A DNA stretch of 64,000 nt from positions 744,001-808,000 of the forward strand of contig NZ_KB905380.1 of assembly GCF_000379465.1 (NCBI RefSeq), given 5' to 3'. The translations under genes were made by a program, and so were the position numbers. This DNA comes from Sciscionella marina DSM 45152 (lineage in GTDB: Bacteria > Actinomycetota > Actinomycetes > Mycobacteriales > Pseudonocardiaceae). Under the pieces are notes generated by a model that was given only the letters and a program-made list of their open reading frames with translations, did no database searches and was not told where the DNA came from. How positions within the stretch are numbered: the first letter of the stretch is position 1; each line of letters opens with the position of its first letter. This document shows positions 47,121-56,762 of this stretch, piece after piece.

Positions 47121-48175
47121 GCGTTCTCTTTCTGCTTGTGCGGCGGGGTGTCCGCCTTCGGCTTAAGCTGTTTCCAAATCAGTTCGGCGTAGTCTTTGGC
47201 GTCGAGTTGTTTGAACAGGCAGGCTTTCAACCAGTCGGGTTCGTCCTTGATTTCGAACGCGAACCGCTTGCGTTCGGCCCGGAACCGCTGTGCCGCTACG
47301 GTTTCCATCTGTTCGAATTCAGTAGCGAGCCGGTCGGCAACATCGCGTACCCATGGTTCGAACTCTTCCGGCAGCCCCTTCACGAGCTCGTCCACATTGC
47401 CGTGCTCGGTGAGGTGTTCCCACACGACTTGCTCGTTCAAACCGGTCACGATCCGGTGCAGTGCAACGTAATTGTCTTGCTTGATCTTCACGCGGTCGTC
47501 GGAGACGAGGAAGTGGACCACCATGCCCTCACGGCCGGGCCTGTCCTTGGCTGCAAGCGCGCCGGGAAGCGACCGGTAAGGGAACACCTCGGCGCGCGGT
47601 CCCGGCCAGTCTGTGAGCCAACCAGGGCCGTGCGTGCAGCCGTTGTGGATATCGACGCATCCGAGCAACACGAGATCATCGGTAGCGCCGTAGTCCACCA
47701 CGATGCGGTTTTCGGGGTACACGATCTCCACAAGAACCGTGAACCCCGTGGGCGGACGCCAATCGGGGTATTTGGCTCGCAGCGTGTGTGTTGCGTGTGC
47801 CGCCTGTTCGCTGGTGAACGATCCGCGCGTAGCTACCTGCGGCAATCCGTCCCTGTCGGTGTAGACGATGCCGAGCGATCCGTCTACCTTGTCGGTGACG
47901 GTCACCGGTTCGTCGGAGGTCCAGTGCTGTAGCCGCTTCTGTTCGCCGTAGTTAAAGAACTTCGGGAACGGACGGGCGATGACTCGCCCCTCGAAGTCGG
48001 CCACGAGTCCCCGGCACTGCCGGGTGACTTCGGTCCACGCCGCATTAGCCTGTGCCTTCTCGGTATAGCTGTAAATCACGTACGGCAAGATCGGGTGGTA
48101 CTGCGCGCGGACGAACTTATTTTCGATTTCCTCGGCGAGTACTCGCGTGTTGAGTAGTTCGTCAAGCTGGGTCAT
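47117..48175 (-). CDS. RNA ligase, T4 Rnl1-like
   Basis: 352 aa. The nucleotidyltransferase motif I is VTDKVDGSLGIVY with Lys as the AMP acceptor; an upstream RGLVADFEGRVIARPFPKFFNYGE is the typical Rnl1 lead-in. Motif IV is FTVLVEIVYPENRIVVDY, and motif V is VKIKQDN, preceded by GMVVHF. It seals RNA ends prepared by the downstream kinase-phosphatase. In T4 this pair repairs tRNA cut by host anticodon nuclease; that role here is inferred. Confidence 0.87.
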   Translation of the reverse strand: MTQLDELLNTRVLAEEIENKFVRAQYHPILPYVIYSYTEKAQANAAWTEVTRQCRGLVADFEGRVIARPFPKFFNYGEQKRLQHWTSDEPVTVTDKVDGSLGIVYTDRDGLPQVATRGSFTSEQAAHATHTLRAKYPDWRPPTGFTVLVEIVYPENRIVVDYGATDDLVLLGCVDIHNGCTHGPGWLTDWPGPRAEVFPYRSLPGALAAKDRPGREGMVVHFLVSDDRVKIKQDNYVALHRIVTGLNEQVVWEHLTEHGNVDELVKGLPEEFEPWVRDVADRLATEFEQMETVAAQRFRAERKRFAFEIKDEPDWLKACLFKQLDAKDYAELIWKQLKPKADTPPHKQKENA

Positions 48176-48383
48176 AGTCGGGTCCTTCGATTCGGCGTAC
48201 TTCCCAACGGCCGTACTGCTTCCAGCCCTTGGCTGTCCGCACGGCTTGCATGGTTGCGGATTCCTCGGACTGGTAGACGTTCCACCAGTGCCACGGGCCG
48301 ACCATCAGGGGCTTGTAGTCGACGGGGCACCAGGCGTGGGCGAGAAATACGGTTCCTCGCCCGTCGCTCGCGCTGCCGCTCAC
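48162..48383 (-). CDS. Small phage protein, unknown function
   Basis: 73 aa: MSGSASDGRGTVFLAHAWC, then a Trp-rich part with GPWHWWNVYQSEE and WEVRRIEGPDYDPA at the end. It overlaps the ligase start by 14 bp and the upstream gene by 4 bp (ATGA), so it is part of the early operon. No family is recognised. Confidence 0.6.
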   Translation of the reverse strand: MSGSASDGRGTVFLAHAWCPVDYKPLMVGPWHWWNVYQSEESATMQAVRTAKGWKQYGRWEVRRIEGPDYDPA

Positions 48384-48550
48384 GCGTTGTCTCCCACTAG
48401 TTCACTCCACTTTCCAGCCATACTGAAGTCGATGCGTACCGCCGTGTCGTCATCGAACCGGACGAGTAAGGAATCTTCGGACAGTGTGATCACGTCGAGA
48501 ACGGAATCCTTGTACGCGTCCCGGACGAACTCGGCATGCCAGTGCGTCAT
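48380..48550 (-). CDS. Small phage protein, unknown function
   Basis: 56 aa from ATG 48550, with AGGAAG 4 nt upstream: MTHWHAEFVRDAYKDSVLDV, then a beta-rich SLLVRFDDDTAVRIDFS. The Shine-Dalgarno sequence lies inside the 3' end of the preceding gene. ATG 48577 upstream is less likely. No family recognised. Confidence 0.55.
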   Translation of the reverse strand: MTHWHAEFVRDAYKDSVLDVITLSEDSLLVRFDDDTAVRIDFSMAGKWSELVGDNA

Positions 48551-48551
48551 T

Positions 48552-48770
48552 TCACTTCCTAAATTCCAGCCAGGCACCGAGCCAAAGAAGGCCGATGCCG
48601 ATAAGAGCGGCGGGAGTTGTGATAAAGAACGTCGGGGGGATCCAACCGTATACGGACGATCCGGTTAGCCCAGCGAGACAGAGGGCAAGCAGCAGTGCTG
48701 CAAGCGCCGCAAGGCTGAGAACTACCATTGCCCCGCCGATTCCGTAGAGCACCTGTGCTGCCTTATTCAC
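48552..48770 (-). CDS. Small two-helix membrane protein
   Basis: 72 aa from GTG 48770. Two hydrophobic stretches, VLYGIGGAMVVLSLAALAAL and the region around PTFFITTPAALIGIGLLWLG, make a hairpin in the membrane. The start overlaps the stop of the short acidic frame before it. TTG 48791 is an alternative. A role in the early operon is unknown. Confidence 0.55.
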   Translation of the reverse strand: MNKAAQVLYGIGGAMVVLSLAALAALLLALCLAGLTGSSVYGWIPPTFFITTPAALIGIGLLWLGAWLEFRK

Positions 48771-48885
48771 AGTCGAACACCTCGTCTTCAATAAAGTCTT
48801 CCGGTTCGGTTCGCGAGAAGAGGCACGCTGTCTCGCGCGCCGAATCGAAGAACCCTTCTCGCTCTAAATAGTCTTCGTAGAAAAT
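48763..48885 (-). CDS. Short acidic ORF after DNA polymerase (ATT start or amber read-through)
   Basis: About 40 aa: FYEDYLEREGFFDSARETA and an acidic tail ending EDEVFDCE. It is in the same frame as the polymerase and begins three codons after its TAG. AGGAGAG lies 4 nt before an ATT codon, so it could start at ATT or be a 3' extension of the polymerase by amber read-through. Its stop overlaps the next start. This is a candidate only. Confidence 0.35.
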   Translation of the reverse strand: MFYEDYLEREGFFDSARETACLFSRTEPEDFIEDEVFDCE

Positions 48886-48894
48886 CGGTCTCTC

Positions 48895-50526
48895 CTAGTG
48901 CGATGCTTCCTGCCAGTTCCGGCCCGGTGGACCGGCATCAACCGGGAATTCGATGCGCTGTCCGCCCCGAGCTGGTTTGAATGAGCGAGTCATTAGCTCG
49001 GTGAGGTAGTCGCGCCACTGTTCGAACGTGGCGCGTGGCACCGAGAACACGAGAGCGTCGTGCACCTGCAACTTCAACCGGCGCAGCGCCCAGACGGGTA
49101 GGTCGAGCAGAATGTCGCAGACGATTTCGCGTGTGCCGTTCTGGCCTTTGAGCGCGGGTGCTTGGGTGTACTCGCGGCCACGCTCTACCCACATCTTGCG
49201 GCCCCATTCGGACATGACGTAACCATTGCGCCGTGCCTCGGCGGTGCAGGCGTTCTGCCACGCGACAACCCGGTTGAATTCCTCGTCCATGCTGGTCTTG
49301 AACGTGGTTGCCTCTGCCAAGGGCACCCCGGCCGCCTTGGCAAGGGCCTTGGGCTGACCTCGGTACGACCATCCGTGCCCGAGCGGTTTACAACGATCCC
49401 GGTAGTAGCTCGGGTTGGTGTTGACGACTGCCTCGCCCCACGCGGCGATAGCGTTGATCGTGTGCCCGTCCGCGCCCGGTTCGAACCGCTCGGCGTACTT
49501 CCGGTCCCCGGACAGCGCAGCGACTATCCGTGCGTCCGCGTTGGACAGGTCGATCTCTAGAAGCACCTCGTCGTCCGTGTCGGGAACGAAGTACGCCTTT
49601 TCGACCGCGCCGTCACCCCGCGAGGTCCACACGGTCAGGCCCGGTTTGGTGGTGGACCACCGTCCGGAGCGCTGAAGCATGCTGATGCTCGGATGCACGA
49701 ACCCGTCCGTGTGTACCGAGTCCAAGGCGAGTTGCGATAGCGTGCGCTGTCCCTTGAGCTCGGCCAGTGCCTGGCCTACGTCCTCGATCGGCGTGCCCTC
49801 GGTGAGCTCCACCAGAGCATCCCCACCTAGCGACGGGTTGCCGGTCTTGGTGACCGGCCAGTCCGGGCGGTTCTCGGGCGTGATGCCGTGCTCGGCCAGT
49901 ATTTCGAACGTGACACGCTTGCCCTCATTGTTGGCCCACGGTGACTTGCCCATAGTCGGGAAGTTGTAGTCACGTACGAGTCGGTCCATGACCTGTTCGC
50001 GGCGTTCCTTGAGCTCGTGACGGCGCGCCCGTGCTCGGGCCTCATCGAGGCGTACACCGTTCGCGGAGATGATCGCGGCGCGTGCGGCGATCTTTTGCTC
50101 GCGGAGCGCGTACGAGTCGAGCTCGCCGAGTTTGAGCAGTGCGCGGGCTACCTGTTCGGACGCTTCCACGTCCCCTCGTAGGTAGGCCACATAGCGGGGG
50201 TCATCTACCGGGATTCGGCCGTACCCGCCGAACTCGTCAGCCAGCGTACTGAGGTCGTCGGTCTTGCCCGAGACACCGAGTTGGTACGCCTGCTCGTCCA
50301 GGCCGAACCACACCAGTAGGTCGTCGGGCTTCTCGACCGTGCGGGGCCGTCCAAACCGGTTGCTGTACCGGCTTGGTGCCGGGTGCACGAGTCCAGCGTG
50401 TGTGAACGTGTCGTACACCCGGCCCTCGTGGGCGAGCTGTAGCGGTTCGTTCGAGTCGGTGCCGAACACTGCGACCAGATCAAACGCGTTGATGTTGTGC
50501 CCGATGACCATGCGGGCCGCGCGGAT
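48895..50526 (-). pseudogene. Family A DNA polymerase, 5'-truncated
   Basis: About 540 codons remain. The frame enters at a break as QIRAARMVIGHNINAFDL, which is the Exo II part of the 3'-5' exonuclease; Exo I and the N-terminus are gone. The polymerase motifs remain: A (LLEIDLSNADARIVAAL), B (GHGWSYRGQPKALAKAAG) and C (LQVHDALVFSVP, with Ala where most family A enzymes have Glu). The tail is EASH. It now abuts the tape measure gene head to head, without its own promoter region, so it is likely not functional. Confidence 0.85.
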
Positions 50527-50529
50527 CTG
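50523..50529. other. Deletion junction joining polymerase and tape measure genes
   Basis: On the left the minus-strand polymerase frame fits family sequence up to about 50523-50526. On the right the plus-strand tape measure frame starts at about 50526-50529. Neither gene has a start region here. A deletion with orientation kept explains the arrangement. Confidence 0.75.
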
Positions 50530-52322
50530 ACAAGGCCGAGGGTGTCATCAAGAACCTGAACAAGGCCGTTGTCGCTTCCGGGCACGGGTCGGAGGCCATG
50601 GGACAGGTCACTTCGGCGCTGCTGGACATGCAGAACCAGGGCAAGGCCACTGCGGACAACGTGAACCGGATTTCCGCTGCGGGTGTTCCTGCATGGGAGT
50701 CTCTGGCTACGGCGATGAAGAAAACCCCGGAAGAAATGCACGCCGCCGTTTCGGATGGCAAGGTCAGCATGGAGGACATGCTCGACGCGATCCAAAAGGG
50801 ATCGGGAGACACGTTCGGCGGTCTGATCGCGGGCTACGGCAAGGTGATGGGTTCTTTCGAGAATCGCACCAAGCTGGCTAAGGACAACGTAGTCCGCGCG
50901 TTCTCGGACATGATTCTTCCGCTGCTCGACAAGTTCGGCCCCTCGGTCACTGGCCTTGGCGACATGATCGCGGCGGGCTTGGCGAAGGTTCCGGCCGCTA
51001 TCGGTGCGATCAAGACGTTTCTGCAACCGGCGATACAGGCGTTCAAGAACCTGTGGTCGGCGGCGGCCCCGGCGCTGTCCGAGCTGCGCCAGGGATTCGG
51101 AGAAGGCATCGTCGGGGCGTTCGGCCTACTCGGGACGACTATCAACGAAGTGGTCGCGCCCGCGCTGAACTGGATTGCCGAGCAGTTCCGCAACCTGTCA
51201 CCGGCAGGGCAAGAGGTATTTCGGATCATCGGCATCGTGGCCGGTGGTCTGGTCGCGGCGGGTGTCGCCGCGCGCGGCCTCCAGTCGGTGCTGACACCGT
51301 TCACAGCGGCGTTCCGCGCTCTGAATGTCGTGATGAGTGCGAACCCGATCATTCGTATCGTGACCCTGATCGGTTTGCTGGTCGGCGCGTTCATCACCTT
51401 GTGGAACCAGTCCGAAGGTTTCCGTAACTTCTGGATCGGCCTGTGGAACGGTATCAAGGCGATTGTGCAGCCGGTCATTGACTGGTTTCAAGCAAGCGTG
51501 GTGCCGTTCTTCGTGAACCTGTGGAACCAGCTTAAGGCAATCGCGAACCAGTTCGCACAGTTCTGGTCCGCGTTCTGGAATTCCAGCATCGGCAAGGCCA
51601 CACAAGCCGTTTTGAAAATGGTCTACGGCATTGTGAAGACGGTGTTCGGCGCAATCTTCGGTGTCATCAAGGGCGTCATGTCCGCGATCGGCGGTGTGAT
51701 CGGTGGTGCCTGGACGGCGATCAAGTCCGTGGTGTCCGGAGCACTCCAGGCCATCAAGGGCATCATCGAGATTGTGACCGGCTTGATTTCCGGAGACTGG
51801 CACAAGGTGTGGCAGGGCATCAAGGACTTTTTCGTCGGTATCTGGAACGGCATCATCGGGTTCCTTAAGGGTGCGGTGAACGCGGTCATCTCGGTCATCA
51901 ACGGCATCACGACCGGTATCAATAAGGTGACCGGAATTGTTGGTGTCCCGGCGATTCCGCAAATCCCGAAGCTTGAAAAGGGTGGGCGCGCACAGGGTGG
52001 CCGTATGCACCTGGTCGGCGAGAAGGGACCGGAACTGTTCGTCCCGAAGGTGTCCGGCTACGTCGTGCCGAACCACAAGCTACGCAGCAACGGGGGAACG
52101 ATCGTGCGTGAACGGACGCAGGAAACCAGCCGCAACGCGGGCAAGCTCGCGGGACGCATGGACCGTGTGCGCGTCGATTTGGCCAGCCGCACCGAGGACG
52201 TAGACGCGAGCCTGACCGACCGGATCGAGCGTGCCCTGTCCGGTTGGCGTGTCGAGATGGATTCGCGCGGGGTGGCGCGTCTGGCCCGTGACGGTAACCG
52301 GCGCATGGCCCCGACGCTGTGA
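50529..52322 (+). pseudogene. Tail tape measure protein, 5'-truncated
   Basis: 597 codons remain, entering as DKAEGVIKNLNKAVVASGHG with no start codon before 50598. The region AAGVPAWESLATAMKKTPEEM and the hydrophobic middle (IGVIKG and AIGGVIGGAW repeats, several possible membrane segments) are typical of siphophage tape measure proteins. The C-terminus has GGRMHLVGEKGPELFVPK, also typical. The N-terminal third or more is missing. This protein fixes tail length and aids DNA entry; the remnant cannot make a normal tail. Confidence 0.87.
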
Positions 52323-52329
52323 GGACTCA

Positions 52330-53145
52330 ATGACTGATATTCCGTGGCTGTATCTCGGGCCGCTCGGCGCGCTACGCGCCTTGCCATCACCCGATGTGGA
52401 TTGGTCCGAGGATCAGGAAACCGTAGGTGGCGAGCACACGGCCATGACCGGGCGCAAAACCCGGTTCGTGCTCGCGTTCCGCCGCTCGTGGGAGATCGAC
52501 TTTCCCCTGTTGCTGCCGGACCAGCTCGCCTACCTGGAAGCGTGCTACATGAACCTGCACGCTGAGCGCCTGTACCTGGTGGACCCGTTGCGGTGGAACC
52601 GGCTAGACCGGTGGCTGTCCACCGGGAGCGCGGAACGCTCCAGTGCTCCCACAGCGAAGGTATCGGCGGGACAGCTCGAAACCTCGGGTGAGGTGCCCGA
52701 GGATCTACCACTCGGCCGGTCGATCCGCCTGCACAAGCCGCAGGACGGAACCACCGTAGAGGGCACTGTGCCGAACCCGGTCGTGCCGGGTGAGCGGCTG
52801 AAGTTCTCCGCGTACGTGAAGGGCAAGGCCGCCCCGTCGCTCGTTCTGCTCGACGCGGACGACCAACAGGTCACCGACGCCGAGGGAGACGCGGCAGGCG
52901 GCGACGAGTGGGAGCGCGTGTCTGTGGCGCTGGACGTGCCGGAGAAGGCCGCGTACGCCGTGGTGCGGCTGACCGTCCAGGGCGACGCCGACGACGCGTA
53001 CACGACCGGATGGCAGCTCACGAAACACGAGGGCGCCGACTGGGTGCCCGGCACCGGTTCGCCGGAGGTCTACGTGTCCGAACTGAAGTCCAAGACACCC
53101 CGCTATCCGCTGGTGACCGCTTCCATGACTATCCAAGAGGTGTAA
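52330..53145 (+). CDS. Phage tail protein (distal tail-like) with a beta-sandwich insert
   Basis: 271 aa from ATG 52330, with GAGG 5 nt upstream. It starts MTDIPWLYLGPLGALRALPS and has RRSWEIDFPLLLPDQLAYLE, as seen in actinophage minor tail proteins. The middle and end look like a carbohydrate-binding beta sandwich (GERLKFSAYVKGKAAPSLVLL, then TTGWQLTKHEGADWVPGTG). It is placed between tape measure and tail tip. Exact function inferred from order. Confidence 0.7.
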   Translation: MTDIPWLYLGPLGALRALPSPDVDWSEDQETVGGEHTAMTGRKTRFVLAFRRSWEIDFPLLLPDQLAYLEACYMNLHAERLYLVDPLRWNRLDRWLSTGSAERSSAPTAKVSAGQLETSGEVPEDLPLGRSIRLHKPQDGTTVEGTVPNPVVPGERLKFSAYVKGKAAPSLVLLDADDQQVTDAEGDAAGGDEWERVSVALDVPEKAAYAVVRLTVQGDADDAYTTGWQLTKHEGADWVPGTGSPEVYVSELKSKTPRYPLVTASMTIQEV

Positions 53146-55611
53146 GTGCGTTTCGCTGATGACAAACCGCTGGCCGACGCGATCGAGTCCCATGTCCGCT
53201 ACGACCGGCTGCGGGTGCGGATCGGCTGGAAAGACGACGATTTCGACGGCCCATACTCGGACGTGTCCGAGTACGTCACGAGCTTCACGACGAGCCGTTC
53301 CCTCGATACGTCTCTGCCGGATTCGGCGCAGATCGTGCAGGGCGCTTCCATTGGTACCGGAAAGCTCAAGCTCGGCGGGCAGCGGGAGGGCGACCGGCTC
53401 ACCGTCGCGCAAACACTCAACCCGTACCGGGGCGACAGCCCCTTGTACGGGTATCGCGTGCTCGACGTGCCCGTGATCGTGGACTCAATCGTCCCGACCG
53501 GGGACGGGGATCGGGAGTGCCGCGAGTTCACCGGACTGATTCGCACCATCGACATTGACCCCGCTGACAACACCGTAGAGATCGAACTGTGGGACGTGCC
53601 GCAATGGCTGCAAGCGGTGGTGACGTTGCCCCGGGCGGCGCTGATGGCGCGTGATCGGGACGCCTACAACTGGCACGCCTGCATGGTCTCGGGCTCGTGG
53701 GTGATCGGCGAGACCATGCGGCAGTGCGGGTTTACGATCGGCCCGCCCGTGTGGACCGAGGGCACCCGGCGCACCTACGCGTACTGGAGCCTTGCGGGTG
53801 GGTATCTGTACAACGTCGGGCGCATGCCCGCCAACGGCGGCATGCAGTTCTACTTCCGGGGAGACGGGCAGGACACCGGTAACGCGTGGGACGACATCGA
53901 GGACAAATGGACGGACGGGAAGTACGGTCTCGCGGCGAACAAGCCGCGCACCCCACTACTGCTGGAGGCTGACACCGATGGTGTGCCGTACATGCCGAGT
54001 ATCAACGGCTCGGACTTCACACACGGGATCTCATTCTGGATCCGCTGCGGTGATGACGACATTGGGGAGGAAACCGGTGTCGGTACCGGCTGGGGCCTCA
54101 AGGACTCCGACCGTACCGACCTGGTGAACGAGAACTACGCCGTAACCCTGTTCGTGACCGGTTCCCCGAACGCGGCCGAGGACATGCACGTCGTGTTCAC
54201 CGACGAAGTGACCGGAAAAAACGTGCGGGTGCCGTTCGAACTTCCCCGCGATGGCGAATGGCATTACGTGGCCGGAATGGTCGAGTTCACCGGCAACACC
54301 ACCGTGCACGCCTACGTGGACGATTCCTTTACTGGTAACGCTTCTATGGGGTCGGTGCCGCAGTACGCGAACCGGGTGGACTACATTGAACCGGGGCACG
54401 CGCGGGTGATCCTCGCGGCCCCGATGCAACACGTCAGCGTGTGGGGCCAAGAAGGCAAGGCCGAGGACTGCGTGTTGCCGAAGGAACCGGACGGGGACAC
54501 CCCGTTCCCGGACCTGTCCGAAAGCCTGCTGATGTGCACGCACCTGCCGGAGACGGTGAACACCCCCGGTTGGGACGTGATCAAGGGCGTGTGTAATGCC
54601 GAGTACGGCATCATCTACACCACCACCGAGGGTGTGCTGCGGTTCCGCAACAGGGCGGATCTGAACGAGCTGTACGGCAAGACGCACAACACCCGACCGA
54701 AGTCGGTTCGCACGATCACCGGGGACGTGTTCGACAATATCCCGATCACCACTGATGTGGACAGTGTGCGGAACGACATCACCTACCAGGTGCGGGCGAA
54801 ACTCTCAGATTGGCGTGTGGCGTTCAAATCAGATGACCCGTTCCGCTACTACACCCCGACCGGAGACACCAAGCAGTGGACGGATGAACCGCTCGGTGAC
54901 GACGCGGTGTACATGACCCGTGCCGGGCACGGCTCGGTTTTCTTGTCGCACGGCGAAACGCAGTTGCCGGAAACGTGGGGCGCGTTCTGCAATGTGGACG
55001 TCGATAGTTTCACCGAGCGGCAAACCAATGTGAACATGATCGTCGGGCAGGACGCGAACCAACGCACGATGCGGTTCTATGTCGTGAACGAGGCACCGAG
55101 CGCGAACGTGTTCGCGTTCCCGAAACAGGAACACGACGGGGAAGGCGCGAGCAAACCGGACGACACCCCGCCGCAACCGGCCTTGTCGCTCATGGGACTC
55201 ACGTGGTTCGACGCGTCGGCCCGCGCCTACGACGGGCGCAAACAAGACCGGGGTTCGATCGACAAGTACCGGGCTCGCACGCTCAAGATGGAGGGCGGCG
55301 ACTGGCTCCAGTCCCGCGCGAGCGCGGACTACATCGCCGGGTATCTGCTCGACGCGCTCAAGGAACCGACCCCGGTCACGGACTCCATAGAGATCCCGCA
55401 CGATCCCCGGCTTGAGCTCGGAGACGCGATCACCCTGGAAGATTCGCAGTCGGGTTCGACCCTGGAAGTGGCGATTTCGGGTATCGACGCGGAATGGTCC
55501 ACCGACAAGGGGTACGTGGACAAGCTGACGGTGAAGTTCCTTCAGCAGCAGTACGAATGGATTCTTGGCGATAGTTCACGGTCGATTTTCGGTCAATCAA
55601 CGAGGTTGTAG
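53146..55611 (+). CDS. Phage tail tip/hub protein with LamG-like insert
   Basis: 821 aa from GTG 53146, directly after the previous stop. The N-terminal part (VRIGWKDDDFDGPYSDVSEYVTSF) and the C-terminal part (LELGDAITLEDSQSG, then EWSTDKGYVDKLTVKFLQQQYEW) match minor tail proteins of the hub. Residues about 240-440 have a concanavalin/LamG-like pattern (GISFWIRCGDDD, GEWHYVAGMVEFTGNTTVHAYVDD), which often binds sugar on the cell surface. Host recognition is the likely role. Confidence 0.75.
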   Translation: MRFADDKPLADAIESHVRYDRLRVRIGWKDDDFDGPYSDVSEYVTSFTTSRSLDTSLPDSAQIVQGASIGTGKLKLGGQREGDRLTVAQTLNPYRGDSPLYGYRVLDVPVIVDSIVPTGDGDRECREFTGLIRTIDIDPADNTVEIELWDVPQWLQAVVTLPRAALMARDRDAYNWHACMVSGSWVIGETMRQCGFTIGPPVWTEGTRRTYAYWSLAGGYLYNVGRMPANGGMQFYFRGDGQDTGNAWDDIEDKWTDGKYGLAANKPRTPLLLEADTDGVPYMPSINGSDFTHGISFWIRCGDDDIGEETGVGTGWGLKDSDRTDLVNENYAVTLFVTGSPNAAEDMHVVFTDEVTGKNVRVPFELPRDGEWHYVAGMVEFTGNTTVHAYVDDSFTGNASMGSVPQYANRVDYIEPGHARVILAAPMQHVSVWGQEGKAEDCVLPKEPDGDTPFPDLSESLLMCTHLPETVNTPGWDVIKGVCNAEYGIIYTTTEGVLRFRNRADLNELYGKTHNTRPKSVRTITGDVFDNIPITTDVDSVRNDITYQVRAKLSDWRVAFKSDDPFRYYTPTGDTKQWTDEPLGDDAVYMTRAGHGSVFLSHGETQLPETWGAFCNVDVDSFTERQTNVNMIVGQDANQRTMRFYVVNEAPSANVFAFPKQEHDGEGASKPDDTPPQPALSLMGLTWFDASARAYDGRKQDRGSIDKYRARTLKMEGGDWLQSRASADYIAGYLLDALKEPTPVTDSIEIPHDPRLELGDAITLEDSQSGSTLEVAISGIDAEWSTDKGYVDKLTVKFLQQQYEWILGDSSRSIFGQSTRL

Positions 55612-55614
55612 AAG

Positions 55615-56238
55615 TTGTCTCAGGTTGATATGCACAAGTTCGTGGACGGCATGACCGTCCACGACGACGATCTAGAACCACTGCGGAAAAACATTCTCGA
55701 CAACGACAATCGTCTTATCGTGGTCGAACCGAAGGTCAGTGAACACTCAGACCTGCTGAACGAGCACCAAGACGAGATCAACGACCTAGACGACCGCATG
55801 TCCATACTTGAGGATGCCGATAGCGGCGCAACCGTCAGTATGTTTTCGGTCCCGACCTCGGACGCTACGACGGTGCAGAGGATTCCGGCAGGCTCGGACA
55901 ACCACAAGCTAGAAGCGATCAAAGGCACTAAGGTCAAGGTTTCCACGTCCGGCCACAAAGCACGAGCGCTTGTCACCGGGGCGTTAGACATGGGGAACGC
56001 TAAGGCTGGTTCAGTATTCTATTTCGTGTTGAGGGTTAATGGGCAAGACCAGGGGAAACAGATCATATTTGGTTCGCCCGGTAGCTCGTTCCGGGCGACC
56101 GCTTCGCAGTTCTGGGAAGTACCTGTCGTAAGAGGCGACCACACGCTTGAACTGTTCGGCGCTCGGGATTCCGGTGAAGGAACTGTAAGCGTGAACTTCC
56201 CGCACGCGGGCATGACCGTGACTGTGTTCGATAGTTAG
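55615..56238 (+). CDS. Phage tail/fibre-like protein with coiled coil
   Basis: 207 aa. The first part, HKFVDGMTVHDDDLEPLRKN to DLDDRMSILED, is acidic and heptad-like, a probable trimer coil. The second half is a beta-rich domain (GTKVKVSTSGHKARALVTGA, GQDQGKQIIFGSPG, HTLELFGARDSGEGTVSVNFP), like a C1q/TNF-type fibre head. The start could be TTG 55615 or ATG 55630. It follows the tail-tip gene by 3 bp. Confidence 0.65.
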   Translation: MSQVDMHKFVDGMTVHDDDLEPLRKNILDNDNRLIVVEPKVSEHSDLLNEHQDEINDLDDRMSILEDADSGATVSMFSVPTSDATTVQRIPAGSDNHKLEAIKGTKVKVSTSGHKARALVTGALDMGNAKAGSVFYFVLRVNGQDQGKQIIFGSPGSSFRATASQFWEVPVVRGDHTLELFGARDSGEGTVSVNFPHAGMTVTVFDS

Positions 56239-56246
56239 GCGGATAG

Positions 56247-56504
56247 ATGAAGAAAGTTACCGAAAATCCCCCGCAGTACAAGGCGATTCAGTGGGACGGG
56301 GCGAAGGAGTCCGAGTTCACCGACAACCTGCCGGACGTAACCGCGGTCAAGAGTGGCGATGACCTCGTAGTGCTACAGGATTCGTTCGCGGTCACTGTCG
56401 AAAAGGGTTCGTGGCTGATCGTGCCGGACAGTGGGGCGAGCCTGACGGCATCGTGTGTCGTCACCGCCGACGAGTTCAAGGGGAACTACTCCGAGGCCGG
56501 TTAG
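56247..56504 (+). CDS. Small phage protein of the tail/lysis region
   Basis: 85 aa: MKKVTENPPQYKAIQWDG, then LQDSFAVTVEKGSWLIVPDSG and VVTADEFKGNYSEAG. This pattern occurs in small phage genes near tail fibres (PGDYG-like), with no assigned function. AGATGAAGAAAG context near 56247 gives a weak ribosome site. Confidence 0.65.
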   Translation: MKKVTENPPQYKAIQWDGAKESEFTDNLPDVTAVKSGDDLVVLQDSFAVTVEKGSWLIVPDSGASLTASCVVTADEFKGNYSEAG

Positions 56505-56514
56505 GCGGCATGCA

Positions 56515-56760
56515 TTGAGCGAAGAAAATGGAAACGTCGTTATCTCCACACGAGAGATGTACGAAACGTTGTGCCGTGTCGATGACCGACTACAACAGTT
56601 GGCCACCAGATTCGAGGCTATGCCCGAACAGGTCAAGGACCACGAGCACCGAATCCGAACCCTGGAGATGTGGCGCGGCAAGGCGGCCGGTATCGCCGCC
56701 GTGGTCTCCCTCGTGGTCGGCCCACTCGCAACGTTCGTAGTACAGAAAATCGGGGGCTGA
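56515..56760 (+). CDS. Holin-like protein with coiled coil and one membrane helix
   Basis: 81 aa from TTG 56515, with AGGCGG 6 nt upstream; ATG 56557 is the alternative. A helical coil (MYETLCRVDDRLQQLATRFEAM, EHRIRTLEMW) leads into one C-terminal membrane helix (AAGIAAVVSLVVGPLATFVV). This is like XhlA-type hemolysin/holin partners. It lies directly before the lysozyme. Confidence 0.65.
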   Translation: MSEENGNVVISTREMYETLCRVDDRLQQLATRFEAMPEQVKDHEHRIRTLEMWRGKAAGIAAVVSLVVGPLATFVVQKIGG

Positions 56761-56762
56761 CC

